From Hyphomicrobium_A sp963726795 (GTDB taxonomy: Bacteria > Pseudomonadota > Alphaproteobacteria > Rhizobiales > Hyphomicrobiaceae): 64,000 nt of DNA. This document shows, in pieces, positions 1-8,546 of the stretch. The notes below the pieces were generated by a model. The model had not been told where the DNA came from. It searched no databases and saw only the letters and a list, made by a program, of their open reading frames with translations. Both the position numbers and the translations under genes were made by a program. The stretch lies in assembly GCA_963726795.1 (NCBI GenBank), contig CAVSDD010000003.1, positions 731,809 through 795,808 on the forward strand. The letters run 5' to 3'. Numbering within the stretch: position 1 is the stretch's first letter; each line of letters starts with the position of its first letter.

Positions 1-2
1 CG

Positions 3-1253
3 TCCAAGCCGCCTACACTGCCGCTGCAAAAGTCTCCGCAAAGCCCGCCCCAAAGTGCGCCCCAGACCGCTCCGCAGTATCCGCCAGTGACGCAAGCCCA
101 GCCCCCGCAGCCGGTGACCATGACGCCTGCGGCCTTCGCCGATCTGCCCGGCTGGGAGGGCGACGATCACCTCGCCGCGCTGAAGACGTTCGTCAAATCC
201 TGCGACAAGGTCATCAAGGGCATACCCGGCGCCAAGGCCGACGCGACGGAGGCGGATCTTGCCGATGCGTGCCGCGCCGCGATGGCGCTGAAAGCGCCGA
301 CGAAGGCGTCAGCCAAGAAGTTCTTCGAAGCCCGCTTCGTCCCCAACCGCGTCGTGCACAAGGACGCCTGCGGCCTGCTTACCGGCTACTACGAACCGGT
401 GCTGGAAGGCTCGCGCACGCGCGAGGGCCAGTTCCAGACGCCGGTCTATCGCCGCCCGCCCGACCTTGAGAACGTCGTCGCCGAGACGCAGCGCGCGGCC
501 AAGAGCGACGCGCTCACGCATGTGCGCAAGACGGACGCCGGCACCACGCCCTACTACACGCGCGCGGAGATCGAGCAGGGCGCGCTCGCCAACAAGGGGC
601 TGGAGCTCTTGTACCTCGCCGATCCGGTCGATGTGTTCTTCATGCACATCCAGGGCTCGGGCCGCGTGCACCTCACCGACGGCACCACGACGCGCATCAA
701 CTACGACGGCAAGAACGGCCACCCCTACTCGTCGATCGGACGCTACCTCGTCGAAAAGAAGCTGCTCGATGCCAACAAGGTGTCGATGCAGAACCTGTGC
801 AAGTGGCTGCGCGAGGACAAGGACCGCGGCCAGAAGGTCATGTGGCAGAACGCGTCGTTCATCTTCTTCCGCGAGCTCAAGGGGCTCGACGCCAAGGCCG
901 GTCCCATGGGCGCGCTGATGGTGCCGCTGACCCCGGGGCGCAGCCTGGCGGTCGATCCGACCTACGCGCCGCTCGGCGCGCCGGTCTACGTGAGCGCGCC
1001 GACGCTGACGCATGCGGGCGCCAAGAAGGGCTCTGGCTTTAACCGATTGATGGTCGCGCAGGACGTAGGGTCTGCGATCAAGGGGCCCGAGCGCGGCGAC
1101 ATCTACTTCGGCTCGGGCGACAAGGCTGGTAGGATCGCCGGCGTGACCAAGCACCCGGGCAACTTCTTCGTGCTCATTCCCCAAGCCGCAGCGAGCGCAG
1201 CGCAAGCGCGCGAAAGCCTGCCATGGCAGACGACCGACAAGGCTGGCCGCTGA
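3..1253 (+). CDS. mltA: Membrane-bound lytic murein transglycosylase A (5' end outside window)
   Basis: The product cleaves peptidoglycan glycan strands at the outer membrane or in the periplasm. The visible part runs from a Pro/Gln-rich linker into an MltA barrel domain (GYYEPVLEGSR near 385-420) and a C-terminal 3D domain with AQDVGSAIKGPERGD near 1057-1100, which includes the catalytic Asp of the family. The reading frame stays open from base 3 to the first start-like codon (GTG at 87). The true start and export signal are therefore probably upstream of the window, and 87 is only a fallback start. The end overlaps the next gene by 31 bases, which suggests co-translation. Confidence 0.9.
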   Translation, partial: SKPPTLPLQKSPQSPPQSAPQTAPQYPPVTQAQPPQPVTMTPAAFADLPGWEGDDHLAALKTFVKSCDKVIKGIPGAKADATEADLADACRAAMALKAPTKASAKKFFEARFVPNRVVHKDACGLLTGYYEPVLEGSRTREGQFQTPVYRRPPDLENVVAETQRAAKSDALTHVRKTDAGTTPYYTRAEIEQGALANKGLELLYLADPVDVFFMHIQGSGRVHLTDGTTTRINYDGKNGHPYSSIGRYLVEKKLLDANKVSMQNLCKWLREDKDRGQKVMWQNASFIFFRELKGLDAKAGPMGALMVPLTPGRSLAVDPTYAPLGAPVYVSAPTLTHAGAKKGSGFNRLMVAQDVGSAIKGPERGDIYFGSGDKAGRIAGVTKHPGNFFVLIPQAAASAAQARESLPWQTTDKAGR

Positions 1254-1873
1254 AGAAGCCGGTGAAGCACGGCGCCGGGCACGAGCTATCGGCCGAGGAG
1301 CGCGCGCTTTGGGAGCATGCCGCGCGCACGTTGAAGCCGCTCAAGGGCAAGGCCCGTGTGCACGCCGCGCACGCGAAGGAAGCCGCTCCCGCTCCCACCC
1401 CGGCACCCGAGAAGGCGGCACCGCGCGCGAGCAGCGCGCCTCTGCGGGTGCCGGCAAAGACGGCCTTCACGCCTGCCGCGCCGCCGCTGTCCGACCTCGA
1501 TCGCCGCAAGGCGCGCAAGATCGGTACGGGCAAGGTCGAGATCGAAGGGCGCATCGATCTGCACGGCATGCGCCAGGCGGAGGCGCACGCGGCGCTGCGG
1601 CGGTTTCTCATGCGCGCCTATGCCGACGGCCGCCGCTGGGTGCTGGTCATCACCGGCAAGGGCGCGCCGCTGCGCCGCGGCGAGGACGACGAGGAGCTGG
1701 TGGGTGTGCGCCCCGACGAGCGCGGCGTGCTCAAACGCAATGTGCCGCGTTGGCTCGACGAGCCGGAGCTGCGCGCCATCGTCGTGGGGTTCACGACGGC
1801 CGCGATCCGCCATGGCGGCGACGGCGCGCTTTACGTGCAGCTGCGCCGGAAGGACCGCGCCAGCGGCGACTAG
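1223..1873 (+). CDS. Smr/MutS2 C-terminal domain protein
   Basis: This 216-residue protein has a charged, Ala/Pro-rich N-terminal half and a C-terminal Smr domain. The domain shows the signature IDLHGMRQAEAH (about residue 112), then VLVITGKG and GVLKRNVPRWL. Stand-alone Smr proteins are nucleases or nucleic-acid binding proteins, but the physiological role of this alphaproteobacterial type is not settled. The start lies inside the end of mltA (31-base overlap), so the two are likely one operon. The mltA-smr order is common in Rhizobiales. Family assignment is secure; function is inferred only from the domain. Confidence 0.85.
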   Translation: MADDRQGWPLKKPVKHGAGHELSAEERALWEHAARTLKPLKGKARVHAAHAKEAAPAPTPAPEKAAPRASSAPLRVPAKTAFTPAAPPLSDLDRRKARKIGTGKVEIEGRIDLHGMRQAEAHAALRRFLMRAYADGRRWVLVITGKGAPLRRGEDDEELVGVRPDERGVLKRNVPRWLDEPELRAIVVGFTTAAIRHGGDGALYVQLRRKDRASGD

Positions 1874-2010
1874 GCGTTAGAGATGCGACCACCAATTGGC
1901 GGCGGGTTAGGTGCCTTCTTGCCGGCGTTCTAAACGGCGACGGTAAACCGGGACCTCATTGCAGCCCTCCGGGGAACGGGCCGCCGCCGCCGCTGGTAGA
2001 GGGCATGGAG

Positions 2011-2328
2011 TTACGCGTCCGAGGGCTTGCCGCGGCTCGTCTTTAGCTCCGGTAATAGACTAGCCCCGAGCGCCTTCAGTCCGGCGATGGCGTCGGAATT
2101 GTCCGATCGCAGCACGAGAACCCTCTTATATTCGGCAATCGCTTCAGCCTTGCGTCCCGCCGCGGCGGGCTCTTGCGCGCTGCGCAAGATTTTGTCGATG
2201 ACCGCGTCTTCGCTGAATAAACCGTTCAATTCCGCGTTGGGGTTGGGAAGCTGGTCTTGCGCGGCCGCTGCGCCGAGGCCGAGCAGCAGACCGGCGAGGA
2301 ATGAGAGTACTGCCGTGCGGGGGTGCAT
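2011..2328 (-). CDS. Small exported protein with a TPR-like C-terminal half
   Basis: This 105-residue protein has a clear signal peptide (AVLSFLAGLLLGLGAAAAQ, likely cleavage near residue 23). The remainder contains AEAIAEYKRVLVLRSDNSDAIAGL, which resembles one tetratricopeptide helix pair. I do not recognise a named family. It stands alone between the smr gene, which runs on the other strand, and the DUF805 region. Its role is unknown; a periplasmic location is inferred from the signal peptide. Confidence 0.6.
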   Translation of the reverse strand: MHPRTAVLSFLAGLLLGLGAAAAQDQLPNPNAELNGLFSEDAVIDKILRSAQEPAAAGRKAEAIAEYKRVLVLRSDNSDAIAGLKALGASLLPELKTSRGKPSDA

Positions 2329-2496
2329 GAGCGTCTCCCAAGCAATTCGACAAAGAATGTCTTTGAAGTGAGCGGTACTATAGCGCTCGGCACCTTATGC
2401 GATCAATTTGTGTCAGCCGCTCGGTGTTGTCGGTTCGACGCGCCACTCTACCTGATGCTGTTATCCCTGCATCTCATCGGTGTGGCTCTCTGCATT

Positions 2497-2562
2497 TGGT
2501 ACTTCCGGGAGGTCGGGCTTCGCCGCGGTACGGTCGGGCCAAACCGCTTCGGCCCCGATCCG
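2497..2562 (+). pseudogene. Remnant of a second DUF805 gene (3' end only)
   Basis: These 66 bases match bases 3260-3325, the 3' end of the intact DUF805 gene downstream, at 56 of 66 positions without gaps. In the same frame they encode WYFREVGLRRGTVGPNRF, against WYFRETGLRRGTVGPNRF in the intact gene. A hydrophobic stretch precedes the match, but the rest of the domain cannot be recognised in any frame. The simplest reading is the tail of a decayed tandem copy. The rest of the interval 2329-2719 shows no gene I can support. Confidence 0.6.
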
Positions 2563-2719
2563 CTAGTGCGAGCAGGGGGCGCCGCGTCTGCGCGGCCGTT
2601 GTCCGGTTGGTGTCCGGGCACTAAGCTTGCTCTTTGTAGTTGCTGCGCGCCGCGTCTCTTTGCGCCGCCGTTCGGCTGGGGAGCCGCCAAGCAAGAACGT
2701 TTCTTTCGGGGAGCTCGTT

Positions 2720-3334
2720 ATGTCGCTCGGGACATTGCTATTCAGCTTCAAGGGGCGGATTTCCCGCAAGACTTATTGGCTGTCCCTGATCGCCATCGGG
2801 CTGGTCTCCGGAATGATGGTAGCGGCGATGGCATGGCTAGTTCGGCTTAACCTTGACCTAACTTTCGAAAAGAAAGTCGCTCTTACCGTGATCGAGCTGC
2901 TCTTGTTTGCGGCCGTGCTGGTGGCATTGACAGCAGTGACTATCAAACGCCTGCACGATCGCGACAGGTCATGGCACCTCCTGGCCCTCATCCTACTGCT
3001 TAGCTACGCGGTCTACGCGAGCCTGAAGCTGATCATGATATGGGAAGGGAAGCAGCAAGACTACGTGGATTTCTGGATGTTCGTGTTCCTTCCAAGCGCG
3101 GTCGCGCTCATCCAGGGTCTCGCGCCCGCTGCGGCACTCCTCGCCTTCGCGGGCGTCGCGGACCTGTACCATCAGGTTCAGTCGGACGTGTGGGGTAGTC
3201 AGGCTGTCACCAAGCTCGTCGCAGTTCTTGTCGATATTTTCGGAACAGCCGTCGGCGTGTGGTACTTCCGGGAGACGGGCCTGCGCCGCGGCACGGTGGG
3301 TCCCAACCGCTTCGGCCCTGATCCGATCAGCTAG
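2720..3334 (+). CDS. DUF805 family integral membrane protein
   Basis: This 204-residue protein begins MSLGTLLFSFKGRISRKTYW, the typical DUF805 N-terminus. Four or more hydrophobic segments follow, and the tail reads GTVGPNRFGPDP, typical of the family. The frame is open upstream to 2627, but the ATG at 2720 sits behind a good ribosome binding site (gggagctcgtt) and matches the family start. The function of DUF805 proteins is not established. Base composition is somewhat lower in GC than the neighbours, and a duplicated tail fragment lies just upstream, so this locus has been rearranged. Confidence 0.85.
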   Translation: MSLGTLLFSFKGRISRKTYWLSLIAIGLVSGMMVAAMAWLVRLNLDLTFEKKVALTVIELLLFAAVLVALTAVTIKRLHDRDRSWHLLALILLLSYAVYASLKLIMIWEGKQQDYVDFWMFVFLPSAVALIQGLAPAAALLAFAGVADLYHQVQSDVWGSQAVTKLVAVLVDIFGTAVGVWYFRETGLRRGTVGPNRFGPDPIS

Positions 3335-3367
3335 CGCGGTCTGGCTTCTGCGAGCGATCGCTGGGCG

Positions 3368-3877
3368 CTACGGGCAGGTCGTCGCCATCTTGTCGAGCGT
3401 CTGCGCCAGACCCGACAGCGCGTAGGTGTCGGTGGTGCCGGTGCCCTTGATCGAGATGCCCTTCACCACGGCGTTCGAGCCCTTCTTCATGGACTCGATC
3501 ATCTTCAATTCCTCGGTCGGGTCCAAGACGAAGCCGCGGTCACCCTTGCCAAACAGCTTGAACGTGTCGGTGCCGACGGTGACGGTCATCTCCTTGTCCG
3601 GCTTCACCGGGTAGCCGGCCTTGACGCTCGGCTCGAGCTTGATGCCGTCCTTGGGCCAAGCGGAGATGTAGAAATAGATCGGGCCGCGGTTGGCGCCGAT
3701 CGGCTCGACCGCCTGCGGCTGCGCGGCGACGAAGCAGACCTGCTTGGGGCTCGCTGTGTCGGCGTAGAGGCTCCAGGTTCCCTGATGGTCGACAAGGCTG
3801 ACCGTCTGCGCGTTGGCAGCCGTCGCAAGCGACAGGCCGGACGCGATCGCCAGAGCAATGATGCGGGTCGTGCTCAT
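3368..3877 (-). CDS. Invasion-associated locus B (IalB) family protein
   Basis: This 169-residue exported protein has a signal peptide ending near residue 23 (LSLATAANAQ) and the IalB-type core: W-S-L-Y near the start, CFVAAQPQAV, a FYISAWPKDG segment, and FKLFGKGDRGFVLDP with a closing cysteine. IalB proteins are periplasmic or surface proteins widespread in Rhizobiales, including non-pathogens. The invasion role comes from Bartonella and need not apply here. It reads as a single-gene unit, followed on the same strand by the SPOUT methyltransferase gene at lower coordinates. Confidence 0.85.
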   Translation of the reverse strand: MSTTRIIALAIASGLSLATAANAQTVSLVDHQGTWSLYADTASPKQVCFVAAQPQAVEPIGANRGPIYFYISAWPKDGIKLEPSVKAGYPVKPDKEMTVTVGTDTFKLFGKGDRGFVLDPTEELKMIESMKKGSNAVVKGISIKGTGTTDTYALSGLAQTLDKMATTCP

Positions 3878-3940
3878 GTGGCCTCCCTCCCCTAAGAAAG
3901 CCGTTGATTCGCGTAAGATAGGCCCGGCGCCTGGGTGCTG

Positions 3941-4498
3941 TCATCCGCCCCGGCCGGACTTACCACCGGTTAGTGGATGTTTGGGGCCACCTTCGCGGAC
4001 GGGGCGTTCAGCAAAGCGCGCGAGGCTTTTTACCCGGTCGTACATGACGATAGCTCCGGCCATCGCCACATTTACACAGAAGCTCGAGGGGATGCGGACG
4101 ACGTAGGCGCACTTGGCGACCAGCTCGTCCGACAGCGATCCCTCCTCCGGCCCGAGGATGTAGGCCGCCCGCAAGGGGTGGCGGAAGCTCGGCAGATCGA
4201 TGGCGCCGTCGATGAGCTCGATGCCGACGAGCTTGCACCCTTGCGGCAGCCCCATCTCGGCGGCGCTAGCCCAGTTGTAATGGGGGATGTGCCATTGGCC
4301 CTTGGAGGTGTCGGCGCGTGCCTCCAGCGCCTGGTAGGTGGCCCCGACCGTGAAGGTGAAGCTGGCGCCGAAGGCGTGCGCCGAGCGCATGAGGTTGCCG
4401 AGGTTCAAGGCCTTCGACATGCGCTCCGCGCCGATGGCGAAATAGCCCCGGGGGCTCGGGGGCCAGGGCACGGGTGCGGGGGTCGGCGTTTGCGACAT
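3941..4498 (-). CDS. SPOUT-class RNA methyltransferase (TrmH family)
   Basis: This 185-residue protein has the deep-knot motifs of SAM-dependent tRNA/rRNA methyltransferases: NLGNLMRSAHAFGA (motif 1), ILGPEEGSLSDEL (motif 2) and IPSSFCVNVAMAGAIVMYDR (motif 3). The frame is open to 4600, but the ATG at 4498 (MSQTPTPAP) is the better start, because the upstream stretch is low-complexity and would crowd the divergent promoter. The modified nucleotide cannot be told from sequence. It is divergent from the quinone oxidoreductase gene, with 102 bases between the starts. Confidence 0.85.
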   Translation of the reverse strand: MSQTPTPAPVPWPPSPRGYFAIGAERMSKALNLGNLMRSAHAFGASFTFTVGATYQALEARADTSKGQWHIPHYNWASAAEMGLPQGCKLVGIELIDGAIDLPSFRHPLRAAYILGPEEGSLSDELVAKCAYVVRIPSSFCVNVAMAGAIVMYDRVKSLARFAERPVREGGPKHPLTGGKSGRGG

Positions 4499-4600
4499 GG
4501 ACGGTTTCCGCGAGTGAATTCGCCGCGCGGGTGCTTGCCCGAAGGTGCGGCGCGTGGTGCAAGGGCAGCCGGTTTCCCGCTGCCCGCCCGGAGGTTTCAC

Positions 4601-5575
4601 ATGAAGGCCGCCCTTTGCAAGAGCCTCGACGGGCCGGCCGGCATCGCGATCGAGGACGTGGCCGAGCCTAAAGCCAGCCCCGGCCAGGCGGTGATAGCGG
4701 TGAAGGCGGCAGCGCTCAACTTCCTCGACACCCTCATCACGCGCGGCAAGTATCAGGTGAAGCCCGAGCTGCCGTTCTCACCGTCGGGCGAGGTTGCGGG
4801 CATGGTGGTCGAGGTCGGCGCCGGCGTGACAGGCTTTGCCCCGGGCGACCGCGTGATGGCGTGCGTCGGCTACGGCGGCGCGCGCGAGAGGGTCGCGGTG
4901 GCGGCGGATGCGCTGGTGCCGATCCCCAAGAGCGTGAGCGACGAGATCGCTGCAGGGTTGAGCGTGACCTACGGCACCGCGATCCATGGGCTGCGGGATC
5001 GCGCGCGGCTCAAGGCGGGCGAGACGGTCGCCGTGCTGGGCGCCGCGGGTGGGGCTGGCCTCGCAGCCATCGAGACCGCCAAGCTGATGGGCGCGCGCGT
5101 GATCGCGGTCGCGTCGTCGGAGGAAAAGCTCGCCGTCTGCCGCGAGCACGGCGCCGACGCGGCCGTGAACTACGGCGCCGCCGACCTCAAGGCGGGCCTG
5201 CGCGCGCTGGCAGGGGAAGCCGGCGTCGACGTCGTCTACGATTGCGTGGGCGGGCCGTCCACGGAAGCCGCGCTGCGCGCGCTCGGCTGGCAGGGGCGGC
5301 TTCTCGTCGTCGGCTTTGCCTCCGGCGAGATCCCGAAAATTCCGCTGAACCTCCTGCTGCTCAAGGGCGCGGCCGCCATCGGCGTGTTCTGGGGCGAGGC
5401 AGTGAAACGCGATCCCGCCGGCCACCGCCGCAACATGGAGGACGTGCTGGCCTGGGTCGCCGAGGGCAAGCTGCACCCGCGCGTCCATGCCTCGTTCCCG
5501 CTCGCGCGCACGGCCGAGGCGATCGGCGTGCTCGACCGCCGCGAGGCCATCGGCAAGGTCATCCTGACGATTTGA
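4601..5575 (+). CDS. NADPH:quinone oxidoreductase family protein (zinc-independent MDR)
   Basis: This 324-residue medium-chain dehydrogenase/reductase has a GroES-like N-terminal half (AALNFLDTLITRGKYQ, FSPSGEVAGMVVEVG) and a Rossmann nucleotide-binding domain with VAVLGAAGGAGLAAIETAK. The catalytic and structural zinc cysteines of alcohol dehydrogenases are absent, as in the QOR subgroup. The ATG at 4601 follows a purine-rich site (ggaggtttcac) and matches the family start. The substrate, a quinone or an enoyl compound, cannot be assigned. Confidence 0.88.
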   Translation: MKAALCKSLDGPAGIAIEDVAEPKASPGQAVIAVKAAALNFLDTLITRGKYQVKPELPFSPSGEVAGMVVEVGAGVTGFAPGDRVMACVGYGGARERVAVAADALVPIPKSVSDEIAAGLSVTYGTAIHGLRDRARLKAGETVAVLGAAGGAGLAAIETAKLMGARVIAVASSEEKLAVCREHGADAAVNYGAADLKAGLRALAGEAGVDVVYDCVGGPSTEAALRALGWQGRLLVVGFASGEIPKIPLNLLLLKGAAAIGVFWGEAVKRDPAGHRRNMEDVLAWVAEGKLHPRVHASFPLARTAEAIGVLDRREAIGKVILTI

Positions 5576-5665
5576 TCGGGATTTGACACGGCCGTTCAGG
5601 GAATTCTTCGCCACCTGCCGCGATGCTGCAGCCCTGGCCGGTCAAGGCCGGCGGGTCGGGTGCAC

Positions 5666-6379
5666 ATGCGTGGCGTGAAGGCTCTCATCGGCGGAACGGC
5701 GCTTCTCGCGTCGCTTGTAGTCGCGGCAGAGCCTTCGTCGGCTGAGTTGCTCCTACAGCGGCTGTTCGGCGGCTTCCGCGCCGCGCGCGTACCCGAGTTC
5801 CACTTCAACTTCGGCCGCATGGGGCCCGCGGGCTACGGCAGCGACGGCGAGTACGACAACGGCAGCTTCGACGAGGACTATGGCACCTACCGGACGCTGT
5901 GCGTGCGCCTGTGCGACGGGTTCTATTTCCCGATCAGCGACGGCGTGCGCCGCGAGCGGCTCTACAACGACAGCCGCCAATGCTCGCAGCGCTGCGATGG
6001 CGAGGCGCGTCTCTTCTACTATTCGACCGCCGGTGGGAGCGCTGAGACGGCGGTCGATCTCAGCGGGCGCCGCTACACCGACCTGCCGAACGCGTTCCGC
6101 TATCGCAAGACGCTCGTCCAAGGCTGCGCGTGCAAGCCGGCACCCTGGTCGGCGCAAGAGGCCGCGCGGCACGAAGGCTACGCCGCCGAGGCGACACAGC
6201 GGCAGGCGCAGACCCCCATAGACGAGGGGTGGCGGACCGCGCAGGCCCAGGCCTCGCGCGAGGTCGGGCGCGACGTGGCGCGCGATCGAGGTGGATACGC
6301 GGACGAGCCGCCGCGCGGCTACGGCCGCGGGCCGCAGCCGCCGTGGGGCCGCAACGGTGACGGCTGGGACCACGATTGA
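5666..6379 (+). CDS. DUF2865 domain-containing exported protein
   Basis: This 237-residue protein has an N-terminal signal peptide (ALIGGTALLASLVVAAEPSSA) followed by the cysteine-rich DUF2865 core: YRTLCVRLCDGFYFPISDG, then SRQCSQRCDGEARLFYYS and GCACKP. The C-terminal 70 residues are Arg/Gly/Pro-rich and probably disordered. A GTG six bases upstream (5660) is an alternative start. The family is restricted mainly to Rhizobiales and has no known function; four or more Cys suggest disulfides in the periplasm. Confidence 0.85.
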   Translation: MRGVKALIGGTALLASLVVAAEPSSAELLLQRLFGGFRAARVPEFHFNFGRMGPAGYGSDGEYDNGSFDEDYGTYRTLCVRLCDGFYFPISDGVRRERLYNDSRQCSQRCDGEARLFYYSTAGGSAETAVDLSGRRYTDLPNAFRYRKTLVQGCACKPAPWSAQEAARHEGYAAEATQRQAQTPIDEGWRTAQAQASREVGRDVARDRGGYADEPPRGYGRGPQPPWGRNGDGWDHD

Positions 6380-6393
6380 TCTGACGGCACTGC

Positions 6394-6972
6394 CTACCAG
6401 CCGCCCTCGAGGTCGGCCATGTCGGCAAACTCGCCGCCGCGCAACGGGAAGGCCTCCTCCACCACGTAGGGGCCGCCGCCGACCTTGGGCCGCGAGGAAA
6501 ACAGCACGAAGCGCCCGACGAGGAACGGCTGCGAGCGGAAGGCGCCGATGCGCCCGAGGATGCGCGCGACCTGATCGGGGCTCGCGGATCTGAGCCGCGC
6601 CAGCGTCACGTGCGGCTTGAACGCGCGGGCCTCGGGCGGCAGCCCCACGGCACGCGCGGCGCGCTCGTTTGTCCGCGCTAAGGCTTCAAGCTCCGCGCTT
6701 GGCTCGACGCCCGCCCAGATCGCGTGCGGATCGTTGCCGCCGAAAGCACCGACGCCGGTCAACCTGATCTCGAAGGCGTCCATCGAGATGCCGGCGAGGC
6801 GGTCAATGAGCTCGGTGGCCTGCGCCTTCTCGATGTCGCCACAGAAGCGCAGCGTCAGGTGATAGTTCGCCGGGTCCGCCCACTTGCCGCCGCCGGGCAG
6901 CGGCATGCGCAGCCGGTAAAGCTCCTCGCGCTGCTCGGCAGGGATCTCGATGCCGGTGAAGAGGCGAGGCAT
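6394..6972 (-). CDS. thpR: RNA 2',3'-cyclic phosphodiesterase (LigT/ThpR family)
   Basis: This 192-residue member of the 2H phosphoesterase superfamily carries both HxT[L] motifs, HLTL near residue 38 and HVTL near residue 122. They form the catalytic pair that opens 2',3'-cyclic phosphates on RNA. The start MPRLFTGIEIP is the family start. It lies 22 bases downstream of the esterase gene on the same strand, so co-transcription is likely. The biological substrate in bacteria is not well defined. Confidence 0.9.
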   Translation of the reverse strand: MPRLFTGIEIPAEQREELYRLRMPLPGGGKWADPANYHLTLRFCGDIEKAQATELIDRLAGISMDAFEIRLTGVGAFGGNDPHAIWAGVEPSAELEALARTNERAARAVGLPPEARAFKPHVTLARLRSASPDQVARILGRIGAFRSQPFLVGRFVLFSSRPKVGGGPYVVEEAFPLRGGEFADMADLEGGW

Positions 6973-6994
6973 GGCACGTTCGCAATTTTGAGGA

Positions 6995-7735
6995 TCAGGA
7001 TTTCGGCGCGGCGGGGCCTGGCGGCTGCGCAGCGGCGCGCGCGATGAGCTGCTCGACCGACGGCAGGATGCGCTTCACGATCTCGGCGATGCCCTTGCCG
7101 CTCGGATGCATGCCGTCGTCGAGATTGAGCTTGGGTTCGAACACGACGCCTTCCAGGAAGAACGGATAGAACACCAGCCCATGCTCGCGCGCGAGGTCAG
7201 GGAAGATCTTGTCGAAATCCTCAGAGTAGTGATCGCCCCAGTTGGCCGGCGACAGCATGCCGGCGAGCAGGATGGGAATTTTACGCTGCTTCAGGGCGGC
7301 GATGATCTTCTCGAGGTTGGCGCGCGTCTGCTTGGGGTCGATGCCGCGCAGCGCGTCGTTGCCGCCGAGCTCCAGGATGACGGCGTCGGTGCCATCGGGG
7401 ATGGCCCAGTCGAGCCGCTTGAGGCCGTCCGCCGTGGTGTCGCCGGAGACGGCGCCGTTGGAGACGACGACGTTGTGCCCCGCGGCCTTCAACTGCTTCT
7501 GCAGCTGCGTGGGAAAGGCATCCTTCGGGCGCAGGCCGTAGCCGGCCGAGAGGCTGTCGCCGAAGGCTACGATGTGGATCGGCTTGCCCGTCTCTGCCTT
7601 GGCGTCCGCCGCCGCTACGGTGGACAAATTCATCGCACCCGCTAAAGCGTTGACGAGCAAGGCCACGCCCACCACGTGAGCAAAGCCGCTTCGTCTACGC
7701 CGTGCCGCACCGGGCTCGATGGTATTGGGCTCCAT
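6995..7735 (-). CDS. tesA: Arylesterase / acyl-CoA thioesterase I-like SGNH hydrolase
   Basis: This 246-residue exported SGNH hydrolase has a hydrophobic export segment (residues about 17-43), the nucleophile block VAFGDSLSAGYG, the GGNDAL block, and DGMHPSGKG supplying the Asp/His. These are the hallmarks of TesA-type periplasmic esterases and lysophospholipases. It is divergent from an ABC ATPase/FtsX-like permease pair. The same tesA-ybbA-ybbP arrangement occurs in E. coli, suggesting a linked job in handling hydrophobic esters at the cell envelope. Confidence 0.88.
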   Translation of the reverse strand: MEPNTIEPGAARRRRSGFAHVVGVALLVNALAGAMNLSTVAAADAKAETGKPIHIVAFGDSLSAGYGLRPKDAFPTQLQKQLKAAGHNVVVSNGAVSGDTTADGLKRLDWAIPDGTDAVILELGGNDALRGIDPKQTRANLEKIIAALKQRKIPILLAGMLSPANWGDHYSEDFDKIFPDLAREHGLVFYPFFLEGVVFEPKLNLDDGMHPSGKGIAEIVKRILPSVEQLIARAAAQPPGPAAPKS

Positions 7736-7859
7736 GTTTCCGCCTCATCAATCAGAGAAGGGCATAGGGTGAGGTAAAGGCGTGGTCGGCGTGAGGCAAG
7801 GCCTAGACCGTCGAATCCAGACTGCCGCAATCCGAAAAAGCAACGGAGCCGTTTGCCGC

Positions 7860-8546
7860 GTGAGCCAGCCGATCGTCGCCTTGCAGGGTGTGCAACTGAC
7901 GCTGACGAGCCGCGCGGGACCGGTGGAGATCCTGCGCGACGTGAGCGTACGCGTGGAACCGGGGCAATCGCTCGCCGTCGTCGGGCCATCGGGCTCGGGC
8001 AAGACGTCGCTCCTGATGGTGGTCGCGGGGCTCGAACGCGCAACCAGCGGCGGCGTCGAGGTCGCGGGCCACGACCTGACCCGGCTCGGCGAGGATGAGC
8101 TGGCGCTGATGCGCGGCGCCGAGATCGGCATCGTGTTCCAGTCCTTCCACCTCGTGCCGACGATGACGGCGCTGGAGAACGTGGCGCTGCCGCTGGAGTT
8201 CGCCGGCACGGCGAATGCCTTTGCAATCGCGCGCGAGCTTCTGCACGAGGTCGGCCTCAAGCCGCGCGTCGATCATTTCCCGGCGCAGCTGTCGGGCGGC
8301 GAGCAGCAGCGCGTCGCCATTGCCCGCGCGTTGAGCCGGTCGCCCCGGCTCATTCTCGCGGACGAGCCGACCGGCAACCTCGACGGCAAGACCGGGCGCC
8401 AGGTCATCGATCTCCTGTTTGGGCTGCAGCGGCGGCGGCAGGCGACGCTCATTCTCGTCACCCATGACGGCAACCTCGCGGCTGCCTGCGAGCGCACCAT
8501 CCGCATGGCGGACGGGCGCATCGAGCGCACGCCGGAGCTCGTCTGA
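7860..8546 (+). CDS. ybbA: ABC transporter ATP-binding protein (YbbA-like)
   Basis: This is a 228-residue ATPase of the LolD/MacB type: Walker A GPSGSGKTSLL, Q-loop VFQSFHLVPTMTALEN, signature LSGGEQQRVAIARALS, Walker B LILADEPTGNLDG and H-loop VTHD. The frame extends to 7782, but the GTG at 7860 (start VSQPIVAL) gives the usual YbbA length. The stop overlaps the start of the permease gene by one base (TGATG), so the two are translationally coupled and form one exporter. Confidence 0.9.
   Translation: MSQPIVALQGVQLTLTSRAGPVEILRDVSVRVEPGQSLAVVGPSGSGKTSLLMVVAGLERATSGGVEVAGHDLTRLGEDELALMRGAEIGIVFQSFHLVPTMTALENVALPLEFAGTANAFAIARELLHEVGLKPRVDHFPAQLSGGEQQRVAIARALSRSPRLILADEPTGNLDGKTGRQVIDLLFGLQRRRQATLILVTHDGNLAAACERTIRMADGRIERTPELV

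Noticed and set aside
309..1205. Long open frame antisense to mltA
   Set aside because: It mirrors mltA codon bias in very GC-rich DNA; the product is Arg/Ala/His-rich without any domain, while the mltA frame is clearly coding.
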